Shown here piece after piece: positions 15,844 to 22,099 of a stretch of 22,137 nt of DNA (the first letter of the stretch is position 1; the number at the start of each line of letters is the position of its first letter). The position numbers were made by a program, and so were the translations under genes. Below the pieces are notes generated by a model. It was not told the origin of the DNA, made no database searches, and was given only the letters and a program-made list of their open reading frames with translations. The DNA comes from RGIG8597 sp050872545 (GTDB taxonomy: Bacteria; Spirochaetota; GWE2-31-10): assembly GCA_050872545.1 (NCBI GenBank), contig JBNMHA010000038.1, positions 1 to 22,137 of the forward strand, read 5' to 3'.

Positions 15844-16620
15844 TTAAATTGATAATCTTTCGATTTTAAGAGTTTTTCCGGTTTTGCAGTCAATGTCAAT
15901 AAAAACGCCTTGCATTTTACCATTTTCAATCGCCGGAACGTAAGGCTGCGTAACTTGGCGTTTTATTTTCTGCAAAATAGCGGAACGTTCCATTCCTATA
16001 ACGCTGTCGATTCCGCCGCACATTCCTATATCCGTAATATAACCTGTTCCGCTGCGGAAAATCACTTCATCGGCAGTTTGTACATGAGTATGAGTTCCTG
16101 CAAGAAAAGAAATTCTTCCGTCAAAATCAATCGCCAACGCTTTTTTTTCGTTCATAAATTCCGCATGAAAATCGACAATGACAACTTTGCAGCCGGACAA
16201 TTCATTTTTCAAAAGATTTTCCAATGTCTGAAATGGACAGTCAACTGGCGTCATAAAGTAGCGACCGATTAAATTTACCACACCGATATTTACATCATCT
16301 ATTGTTGTGCGCCACCAGCCTTTTCCCGGAGCGTCGGGGTAATTATGCGGACGAAGCAGCCCATTGTTTCTTTGAAGTATTTCACCGGCATCTGCATTTG
16401 ACCAGATGTGATTGCCGGAAGTCACAACATCAATGCCGTTGTCCAGTAATTGCTCGTAAATTTCTTCTGTAATGCCGAAGCCCTCATCAGAATTTTCACC
16501 GTTGACAATCACTAAATCCGGCTCATTTTCCCGTAAAACTGCCGGCAGTTTCATGTATATCTGTTCAAGACCGGGAGTTCCGATTGCATCTCCCAGCATA
16601 AGCACTTTCAATTTTTCCAA
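15844..16620 (-). CDS. ymdB: YmdB-like metallophosphoesterase (TIGR00282 family)
   Basis: A calcineurin-like phosphodiesterase with metal-ligand motifs GDAIGTPG (Asp11), NGEN (Glu42-Asn43), SGNHIW (Asn70-His71), VDFHAE and GTHTHVQTAD. Bacillus subtilis YmdB hydrolyses 2',3'-cAMP in vitro and controls the switch to biofilm; here only the fold is clear. The frame is open back to 16749, but that 43-residue N-terminal extension is hydrophobic, unlike the family. I chose TTG 16620 (AAGGA about 10 bases upstream), which gives 258 residues. TTG 16611 is equally plausible: it makes the ligand residues Asp8, Glu39, Asn40, Asn67 and His68, the numbering I recall for YmdB. It is the first gene of the minus-strand run; I find no convincing promoter in 16621-16766. 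Confidence 0.8.
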   Translation of the reverse strand: MEKLKVLMLGDAIGTPGLEQIYMKLPAVLRENEPDLVIVNGENSDEGFGITEEIYEQLLDNGIDVVTSGNHIWSNADAGEILQRNNGLLRPHNYPDAPGKGWWRTTIDDVNIGVVNLIGRYFMTPVDCPFQTLENLLKNELSGCKVVIVDFHAEFMNEKKALAIDFDGRISFLAGTHTHVQTADEVIFRSGTGYITDIGMCGGIDSVIGMERSAILQKIKRQVTQPYVPAIENGKMQGVFIDIDCKTGKTLKIERLSI

Positions 16621-16766
16621 TTTAGCAAAATCCTTTTTAGCTTTATCGACCTTATTCTTAAAAGCATAATTTTTCAAGATATATACACTAATCAAAAATA
16701 AAATTACAGACTGTTTATCTACATTGCAGCACAGACCATAAAACATCATTAAACAATAAATAAAGA

Positions 16767-16795
16767 TTGATATTGATTTCCTTACAAGTTATAAC
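16767..16795 (+). promoter_or_regulatory. sigma-70 promoter of the glucosyltransferase gene
   Basis: -35 TTGATA (16767-16772) and -10 TATAAC (16790-16795) with a 17-base spacer. The predicted +1 is 16802, which leaves an 18-base leader containing AAGGAG (16809-16814), 5 bases before the ATG. Confidence 0.75.
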
Positions 16796-16819
16796 AATGA
16801 ACTTAGTTAAGGAGCAATA

Positions 16820-18556
16820 ATGAAACAAAAGTTTTTATCCAAACGAATTTTTATATTTCTTGCAGTTCCCGTATTACTTGCGTGTGCAGCAGGATTATTT
16901 CCTTTTTTCCAGAATATCGTTGTAAATGCAGCTTCCGCTTGCTTAAAACGTCAGTTTGACGCCAACTGGTGGATGCCGAGAATCAGAATTTATTCGACAA
17001 TGGTAATATCCGCTGTTTTGCTGATTAGTTTTTTTGCGTATACAAAATGCGGCAGAGAAATATTCGGCAATATAAAGCAGCAGTTTGCAGAACTTTTCGG
17101 TTGTTTGAAAAAACGTGAAAACCACCGTTTCTTCATTTTTATTTTTCTCGTATTTATCGCCGGAATATTCACAATTATAAGAGCAAACTACAGTTACATT
17201 GATGATATGGGACGTGCCGCACAGGGCTACAATCATCTTGATACTTGGAGCCGTTTCCTTGCCGGAGCATTGGCTGTAGTTGTGCACGCCGGTCCGAAAT
17301 TAATGGATATTTCTCCGCTGCCGCAAATATTGGCATGTTTGATATTAGCTTTCGGTGCTTTTGTTTTTGCATATACGGCAACCGGAAGAAAAATTACTTG
17401 GCTGTCATGTATTGCTGCATTGCCGATAGGTTTGTCGCCGTACTTTATGGAAAATCTAACTTTTAAATTTGACGCGCCTTATATGGCACTCGCAGTAGTT
17501 TTCAGCATTATTCCATTTATTTTTATTAACAATAAAAAAACCTTTGTTGCAGTTTCAATCTTAGGACTGCTAGGCACATGTTTTACATATCAATCGGCAC
17601 CAGGCGTTTACATTGTTCTGACAATATTTTTCTCGTTCTTATTCTATTTTGAAAAAAGTTGGGATATTAAAAAGACTTTCTCATTTATCGGATATGCAGC
17701 CGCATCTTATATCATCGGATTGTTGATGTTCCGTGTATTGTTTATGACTGAAGATGTAAGTTACGCTTCTACAGGCATGTTCCCAATGTCTGAAATCGTC
17801 ACCGGATGTTTATCAAATATAGGAAAATATTTATCGTTTCTATATTCGGATTTGGGAAGCAGCGTATTTTTTGTAATGTTCTTTGTTGTGCTGATATTTT
17901 GTTTACTGCGAATTTTTGAATCGGGAAGTAGGAAAATTTTTCTGTTCATTTTCATGATAATTTCATTTCTTTTAATGACTTGTCTTTCTTTCGGCGCATA
18001 TTTGGCATTGGAAAATCCGTTGTGGAATCCTCGCGCTTTTGCAGGAACCGGAATTTTATTTGCCTCATTTTGCATGTTTAGCGTCTGCGGTAATGCAAAA
18101 TCAAAATTACGCAAATGTTCCGGTACTGCGGTGACAATTTTTTGTTATACGATGTTGGTTTTTGCCCTCTGCTACGGAAATACAATTGCAGAACAAAAGA
18201 AATTCAATTTTCTGCGCACAACATTGCTTGTTTCTGATTTAGCCGAAGTATGCAGCCAAACGGAAGAAGTAAAACTTCATATCAATAACAAGTTTGAACA
18301 AGCACCGACAGTGTCTGCTGCCGCACAAATTCTGCCATTGGCAAAACGTTTATGCAACGGAATTTTCGCAGATGACCGCTGGGGCTACCATTATCTATCG
18401 CAATATTTTCATTTCAACTTTTTAAAGGTAAAAGCCCCCATCGATGACAGCGATTTTCCTGTATTGAAAGAAAATACTTACCATACAATTAAAGGACAAA
18501 ACGGTTTTGTCACGGTAACATTCAAACAAATAATACCTCAGGAAAAAGACTACTAA
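16820..18556 (+). CDS. GtrII-like glucosyltransferase, polytopic membrane protein
   Basis: A 578-residue membrane protein with about 11-12 hydrophobic segments. The first two (residues 10-32 and 58-75) precede a loop carrying IRANYSYIDDMGRAAQGY, where Asp128-Asp129 and Arg132 match the acidic active-site loop of the Glucos_trans_II (GtrII) family. LSPYFMENLTFKFDAPYMAL, about residue 210, is also typical. Family members move glucose from a polyprenyl-phosphate carrier onto surface glycans on the outer face of the membrane. The C-terminal 110 residues are soluble. It has its own promoter and is transcribed away from the minus-strand operon; no gtrA or gtrB flippase partners lie in the window. 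The acceptor is unknown, but a surface or flagellar glycan is plausible. Confidence 0.75.
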   Translation: MKQKFLSKRIFIFLAVPVLLACAAGLFPFFQNIVVNAASACLKRQFDANWWMPRIRIYSTMVISAVLLISFFAYTKCGREIFGNIKQQFAELFGCLKKRENHRFFIFIFLVFIAGIFTIIRANYSYIDDMGRAAQGYNHLDTWSRFLAGALAVVVHAGPKLMDISPLPQILACLILAFGAFVFAYTATGRKITWLSCIAALPIGLSPYFMENLTFKFDAPYMALAVVFSIIPFIFINNKKTFVAVSILGLLGTCFTYQSAPGVYIVLTIFFSFLFYFEKSWDIKKTFSFIGYAAASYIIGLLMFRVLFMTEDVSYASTGMFPMSEIVTGCLSNIGKYLSFLYSDLGSSVFFVMFFVVLIFCLLRIFESGSRKIFLFIFMIISFLLMTCLSFGAYLALENPLWNPRAFAGTGILFASFCMFSVCGNAKSKLRKCSGTAVTIFCYTMLVFALCYGNTIAEQKKFNFLRTTLLVSDLAEVCSQTEEVKLHINNKFEQAPTVSAAAQILPLAKRLCNGIFADDRWGYHYLSQYFHFNFLKVKAPIDDSDFPVLKENTYHTIKGQNGFVTVTFKQIIPQEKDY

Positions 18557-18578
18557 CAGCGGGCTCCATTTGGTAATA

Positions 18579-18637
18579 TGCGGAACATTTCGACGGGCTC
18601 AATGTCCGCAATCGCTCTTAAATCTAGCTCAATGTCC
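18579..18637. repeat. hairpin and short direct repeat after the glucosyltransferase gene
   Basis: TGCGGAACATT (18579-18589) can pair with AATGTCCGCA (18601-18610), leaving one bulged A. GCTCAATGTCC occurs twice, at 18597-18607 and 18627-18637. There is no T-run after the hairpin, so it is not a classical terminator for the plus-strand gene. The role is unknown; it may be remnant repeat DNA beside the variable 3' end of the lipoprotein gene. Confidence 0.4.
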
Positions 18638-18641
18638 AGGT

Positions 18642-18674
18642 AAAAAACGGACGGTAACAAAAAATTACCGCCCG
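18642..18674 (-). terminator. intrinsic terminator of the SUMF1 lipoprotein gene
   Basis: On the minus strand CGGGCGGTAA (18674-18665), loop TTTTTTG and TTACCGTCCG (18657-18648) form ten pairs (one G-U), followed by TTTTTT. It starts 16 bases after the stop codon. Its position just behind a DGR-like variable region is where phage-type DGRs carry a cruciform that helps retrohoming, so a second role is conceivable. Confidence 0.75.
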
Positions 18675-18690
18675 GATGGAATAAAATTTG

Positions 18691-20865
18691 TTATCTTGCG
18701 TTGCAGACTACACGGAAGCCATAGCGGTTGTTGCGGTGGTACGGGTAGTTGCCGTCCCGGCGGGCAACCGGCGCGTTGAAGGCGTTCCTGAACCAAGAAC
18801 CACCGCGTAGACAGCGCTTAGAACCCGACGACGAGCCTGTAGCTACCGTGCCGCTTGATATGCTATCATACCAATCCCAGCACCATTCATATACATTTCC
18901 GCTCATGTCATAAACTCCGTAAGCGTTTGCATTTTTGCTCTTTACATCCCTTGTTCCGGTATTTCCAGTAGTGCCTGTATACCAAGCTACGTCATCTATG
19001 GTGTCGCTTCCAGCATAGGTGTAGCTTTCGCCACCACGCGCTGCCCATTCCCATTCTGCCTCTGTAGGCAGGCGGAAGCCGTCCGCTGTAATGTCGCACG
19101 TTGCGGCATCCCATGTGCTGTCGTATCCTGTCGGAACAGCTCCCCAGTATTTAGGGTCTGTTTTTCCGCCGATTGCATAGCAAGGAGTTAAGCCTTCTTT
19201 AATAGAAAGCGTATTACAGTATACAAGCGCATCATACCAGCTGATATTGTTAACAGGGTTGTTTTTTACATTGTCATCACCTGTAAGCTCGTTTCCGGCC
19301 TTGTCATAAGCCTTGGCGGTGCTTGGGTCGATTCCCATGACAGCCTTGTATTCTCCGCGTGTTACCTCATGGTCGCTCATGTACAACGATGCGATTTCAA
19401 GTTTACGTCCGCTTACAAATACATCTGATGCCGGAGTCCAAATTTCACTTCCTGAAATTGAAACGGCAGGAATTTCCACAAATCCTTCCGGAATTTTTGA
19501 AACCGCAGCAACATACACTTTTATTGAAATCCCAGAACTTTTATTTCCAAGCATATCAACGGTAACAATATAATACTTGTAGTAAGCATTGCTTGGGTCA
19601 ACGTCAAAAACTTTGGTCTGAACGCCTTTTTTAACTTCTACGGTTTCCGACTTTCCAGAATCCGATTTTCCGTCGTTTGAAACAAAACAGATTTCCACAT
19701 GGTCAAAGTCTTCGTCATCCGGGTCTTTCCAAGTCAGCGTAACAGAAGTTCTACCGGTTGAAAGTTCAGCCGCTAATCCCGACACAACTTTTGGCGCAGT
19801 AAAATCAAAGTTTGATATTGCAACCTGCGCTGTCTCTTCGCGTCCGTCTGAGTCAATTGCGGCAACCGTGTAACTTCCGTTCGCAGATTCGTCTGTGGCT
19901 GTTATTTCAAAAGTCCATGTCCTGTCAGTGCTGCCCTTTACGGCAGGTATCGCGGAAGAATCCGCAAGAAGCTTTGAGGCAACCTCGCTTCCGTCCTTTT
20001 TATACACAACTCTATCCACGCTCTGCGCCGCTGTTGTAATATTCGCAGTTACAGTAATAGCCGTATTGCTCTTTTCCGGCGGAACGCTCAAGTCAATCTT
20101 CAGAGGTTCTTTTGAATTCACCGCAACCGGCGTTGCTTTTACGGTAACGCCGGCACTTTTGTTTCCGCTTGTGTCCATTGTTTTTACGGTGAACGTGTAT
20201 TCTGTGCCGTTTGCAAGATTTGGAACTTCTATATACTGCAAGTCCGGCGCCGCAAACACGCTTTTTTCTTCCATTTTTGCAAGCGAGCGTGTCATTGCAG
20301 ACGATTCCTTGTAGGTAATCTCAATTCCGAACAGGTCTTCATCTTTAGGATCATTCCAGCTAAGCCCTATCCTTCCAGCCGTCGCAACAGACTTCAGGCC
20401 GGTAACTTCCGCCGGAGGACTCATGTCGGATGAGTCAACCGGAGCGGCTTTAAGTTCAACTTTTTGCGCCTCATTGTGGGTTTTGTCCAACGCAAAAAGA
20501 CTGAATGTGTATTCAGTTCCGTTATTAAGACCACGTATCAGCGCTGAAGAGTCTTTTGATTTTTCGCCAAGAATCACAAGCGGTTGCGTAACGCCTTCTA
20601 CAGCCGGAACGAATGTAATTTTCGTTCCGTAAAAATCTTCATCGGCAGGATTTTTCCAGCTTAAAAGAACACAGGCGTTTCCAGTTTTTGCGGCATTTTC
20701 ACCGGCAATAATTTTCTGCGGCGGAGTTGAATCCGGCTTTTTTTCCACTTCAACAATTTTTTCCACTTCAACATACTCAGTGTCTGTTTCTGCCTTGCAG
20801 GCAAAAGCTAGCGTCATCAGTATAAAAAACATACTGAATGTCTTAAAGTAATTTTTCCTTTTCAT
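18691..20865 (-). CDS. FN3/SUMF1 lipoprotein with DGR-like variable C-terminus (TvpA-like)
   Basis: A 724-residue lipoprotein. The signal peptide ends in a lipobox-like LAFAC (Cys23). A short VEVEK repeat linker follows, then fibronectin-III/Ig-like modules (about 45-140, 140-245, 250-345, 350-445) with the recurrent 'W-x-D/N-P-x-D-E-D' strand and ANGTEYTF turns. The last 270 residues are a SUMF1/formylglycine-generating-enzyme-type domain: EVTRGEYKAVMG, NPVNNISWYDALVYCN, FRLPTEAEWEWAARGG, VYDMSGNVYEWCWD, LRGGSW and GFRVV. SUMF1 folds of this kind, with a C-type-lectin core, display variable ligand-binding residues in treponemal DGR proteins such as TvpA of T. denticola. The final stretch (residues 692-715) is GC-rich and NNC-codon rich. 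ATG 20865 is chosen over 20877 because GGAGG lies 5 bases before it. It is probably a surface ligand binder and not a sulfatase activator. Confidence 0.85.
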   Translation of the reverse strand: MKRKNYFKTFSMFFILMTLAFACKAETDTEYVEVEKIVEVEKKPDSTPPQKIIAGENAAKTGNACVLLSWKNPADEDFYGTKITFVPAVEGVTQPLVILGEKSKDSSALIRGLNNGTEYTFSLFALDKTHNEAQKVELKAAPVDSSDMSPPAEVTGLKSVATAGRIGLSWNDPKDEDLFGIEITYKESSAMTRSLAKMEEKSVFAAPDLQYIEVPNLANGTEYTFTVKTMDTSGNKSAGVTVKATPVAVNSKEPLKIDLSVPPEKSNTAITVTANITTAAQSVDRVVYKKDGSEVASKLLADSSAIPAVKGSTDRTWTFEITATDESANGSYTVAAIDSDGREETAQVAISNFDFTAPKVVSGLAAELSTGRTSVTLTWKDPDDEDFDHVEICFVSNDGKSDSGKSETVEVKKGVQTKVFDVDPSNAYYKYYIVTVDMLGNKSSGISIKVYVAAVSKIPEGFVEIPAVSISGSEIWTPASDVFVSGRKLEIASLYMSDHEVTRGEYKAVMGIDPSTAKAYDKAGNELTGDDNVKNNPVNNISWYDALVYCNTLSIKEGLTPCYAIGGKTDPKYWGAVPTGYDSTWDAATCDITADGFRLPTEAEWEWAARGGESYTYAGSDTIDDVAWYTGTTGNTGTRDVKSKNANAYGVYDMSGNVYEWCWDWYDSISSGTVATGSSSGSKRCLRGGSWFRNAFNAPVARRDGNYPYHRNNRYGFRVVCNAR
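18721..18792 (-). other. candidate DGR variable region (VR) in the SUMF1 lipoprotein
   Basis: These 72 bases encode the residues between LRGGSW and GFRVV. By my count 46 of 72 are G or C, far above the surrounding DNA. At the positions where treponemal variable proteins usually have template asparagines, the codons are TTC, AGG, AAC, TTC, AAC, CGC, GAC, GGC, AAC, TAC, TAC, CAC, AAC, AAC and CGC: all but one end in C and differ only at the first two bases. This is what adenine-specific mutagenesis of AAC codons produces. The positions between them (GCC, GCG, CCG, GTT, CGG, CCG, CGC) contain no A. The alignment to a template consensus rests on memory of the family, not on a search. Confidence 0.6.
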
Positions 20866-20885
20866 ACATTCCTCCATAGATTGAA

Positions 20886-20922
20886 ATCATAAAAGGAATG
20901 TAAAAAAAAAAAAAACTGTCAA
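20886..20922 (-). promoter_or_regulatory. promoter of the SUMF1 lipoprotein gene with a T14 tract in its spacer
   Basis: On the minus strand a perfect -35 TTGACA (20922-20917) is followed by G, a run of 14 T (20915-20902), ten further bases, and a -10 TATGAT (20891-20886). The spacer is 25 bases, too long for a normal sigma-70 promoter. The predicted +1 near 20879 leaves a short leader with GGAGG at 20875-20871. Slippage in the T-run would change the spacing and so the strength of the promoter. Confidence 0.6.
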
Positions 20923-20946
20923 GAGTTTTAGTTATATATTATTCAT

Positions 20947-21031
20947 GATTTCGCCAAAACAGCTATGCTGCTGTGTACAAACGCCTGTTTACCTCCTTAC
21001 AGGCTTTTGCTAATGGCGAAATCTTTTTTTT
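20947..21031 (+). ncRNA. three-way-junction structured element ending in a T-run
   Basis: A perfect 10-bp outer stem GATTTCGCCA (20947-20956) with TGGCGAAATC (21014-21023) encloses two smaller hairpins: ACAGC/GCTGT (20959-20963 with 20970-20974) and GCCTGT/ACAGGC (20983-20988 with 20999-21004). The second loop reads TTACCTCCTT, which contains the anti-Shine-Dalgarno core ACCTCCTT of 16S rRNA. Eight T follow the outer stem at 21024-21031, as in an intrinsic terminator. I see no good plus-strand promoter, so it may be a processed RNA, a terminator or a repeated element; on the minus strand it would show AAGGAGG in the loop. Confidence 0.45.
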
Positions 21032-21044
21032 GGTGTGGGAAGTT

Positions 21045-21150
21045 AGGGGACAGACCCTAATGCTAAGTTGGGATAAAATAAAACGAGTAGATGTGAAAAT
21101 TGACTTAGTGTCAGACCTTGATTCTGTTTCGGGATTAAGGTCTGTCCCTT
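21045..21150. repeat. long inverted repeat, MITE-like
   Basis: The left arm AGGGGACAGACCCTAA (21045-21060) pairs with TTAAGGTCTGTCCCTT (21135-21150) over 16 positions with two G-U-type differences. A nested pair CTAAGT/ACTTAG (21063-21068 with 21103-21108) lies inside, and a further partial copy (GTCAGACCTTGAT) near 21110-21122. There is no open frame of substance. It may be the remnant or the end of a small mobile element. Confidence 0.5.
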
Positions 21151-21159
21151 TGTGTTTCT

Positions 21160-21232
21160 TGTCATTCCCTTGCTTGGCAAGGGAATCTATTCTCTAGCTC
21201 ACGAGATTGTCGGATCGAGTCCGACAATGACA
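21160..21232. repeat. double-hairpin palindromic repeat, copy A
   Basis: The unit is bounded by TGTCATTCCC and AATGACA. Hairpin 1: ATTCCCTTGC, loop TTG, GCAAGGGAAT (21164-21186), a perfect 10-bp stem. Hairpin 2: ATTGTCGGA, loop TCGAG, TCCGACAAT (21206-21228), a perfect 9-bp stem. It is repeated in direct orientation at 22003-22079; a further fragment (GGGAATGACAAGGG) follows near 21250. From 21260 to 21371 nothing else is recognisable. Confidence 0.75.
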
Positions 21233-21371
21233 AAGGTTTAAAGCTGCCGGGAATGACAAGGGAAGATAAAAGCCCGAAGAGGACAAAGAATTTTAAAACC
21301 GATAAGATAGAGTGGATAAACCGGATAATAAATAAAAAAAACGCAACACAAAAAACATAATTTCTATGCTT

Positions 21372-21893
21372 TTAAATCAGTGGTTTTAACCGCATTTTTC
21401 TGGTAAACCAACCTATCATTTTTTGTGCAAAGTATAGATTTAAGGCAACAATTATGATTCCGATAAAAATAAATATAACGGCAAAATAAATATTTGTAAT
21501 AGCGGTAAAACAACGGCAAAGAATTAGAATGCTGATTGGCAGACACAGTACACTTGTAATAACAGCAGGAATGTACCGCCTCATGATCAAAGATTGAACT
21601 ATATGTATAAGAAAATGTAGCGTGCAGGCTAGAAAACTACCTAACCACAAATACCGCAGGATTTCATTATCCGTAAAAAAAACAGCAGCTGAAAATGCAA
21701 TACAAATAATCAGCTCTTCAAAAACTGCCAAAGCAAATCCTTCTGTAGAAAAATCTTTGTAAGTTTTTAAAATCTTAGGATATTTATGGAGCAGCAATAG
21801 CTTATTTTTCCTTAACCATAAACCAAAGCCAATAATTTCTTCCATATCGTGGAAAATAAAAATTATCGGAAATAACCATACATATTCTTTCAT
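21372..21893 (-). CDS. HXXEE domain membrane protein
   Basis: A 173-residue protein with about five hydrophobic segments. The N-terminal FIFHDMEEIIGF carries the motif that names the family (His15-x2-Glu18-Glu19); a second acidic pair follows at Glu59-Glu60 (AVFEELI), and histidines at 93 and 97 (TLHFLIHIVQ) lie in a later membrane helix. Such buried His/Glu sets suggest a metal site in the membrane, but the function of the family is unknown. The ribosome-binding site is weak (GGA 8 bases before the ATG). No linked genes: the gene sits alone between two copies of the palindromic repeat and is typical of accessory DNA. Confidence 0.7.
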   Translation of the reverse strand: MKEYVWLFPIIFIFHDMEEIIGFGLWLRKNKLLLLHKYPKILKTYKDFSTEGFALAVFEELIICIAFSAAVFFTDNEILRYLWLGSFLACTLHFLIHIVQSLIMRRYIPAVITSVLCLPISILILCRCFTAITNIYFAVIFIFIGIIIVALNLYFAQKMIGWFTRKMRLKPLI

Positions 21894-22002
21894 ATTAAAA
21901 TTCCATCTTCGTTCGTTTTGCTATAGATTCTTTTGCTGATTTTTGATTGTTCTTATGCAATTACCCGGCGCGACTTAATGTCATTCTCGCACTTGTTTTT
22001 AC

Positions 22003-22079
22003 TGTCATTCCCTTGCTTGACAAGGGAATCTACATTAATTGCTTTACGAGAGATTATCCGGTCAAGCCGGATAATGACA
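22003..22079. repeat. double-hairpin palindromic repeat, copy B
   Basis: It has the same layout as copy A: TGTCATTCCC at the left, AATGACA at the right. Hairpin 1 is ATTCCCTTGC, TTG, ACAAGGGAAT (22007-22029). Hairpin 2 is ATTATCCGG, loop TCAAG, CCGGATAAT (22053-22075). Relative to copy A the second stem has changed on both sides while pairing is kept, which indicates selection for, or origin from, a folded form. Another TGTCATTC start lies just before it at 21979. It ends 20 bases from the stop codon of the Rpn gene on the minus strand. Confidence 0.75.
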
Positions 22080-22099
22080 CGACAATCAGCGCAAAGTTT

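Noticed and set aside
16621..16749. 43-residue N-terminal extension of the YmdB-like protein
   Set aside because: It is hydrophobic, unlike the family, and the family's first strand begins only at KVLMLGD.
18570..18779. Open frame of 69 codons on the plus strand across the variable tail
   Set aside because: It is the antisense of the GC-rich lipoprotein tail, with no ribosome-binding site or recognisable protein.
19895..20314. Open frame of 139 codons opposite the FN3 region
   Set aside because: It is antisense to the clear FN3 repeats of the lipoprotein and has no start signals.
18691..20865. Sulfatase-modifying enzyme function for the SUMF1 protein
   Set aside because: It is a lipoprotein with FN3 modules and a variable tail, and no sulfatase gene is nearby; the fold is more likely used for binding.
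20947..21023. tRNA-like cloverleaf or integron attC site
   Set aside because: There is no T-loop, anticodon arm or acceptor end, and the core-site sequences of attC are missing.
18557..21371. A complete diversity-generating retroelement
   Set aside because: No reverse transcriptase, accessory gene or adenine-rich template repeat was seen on either strand; only the target is present.
21160..22079. CRISPR-like repeats
   Set aside because: There are only two full units about 840 bases apart with a gene between them, each an internally palindromic double hairpin; no spacers or cas genes.
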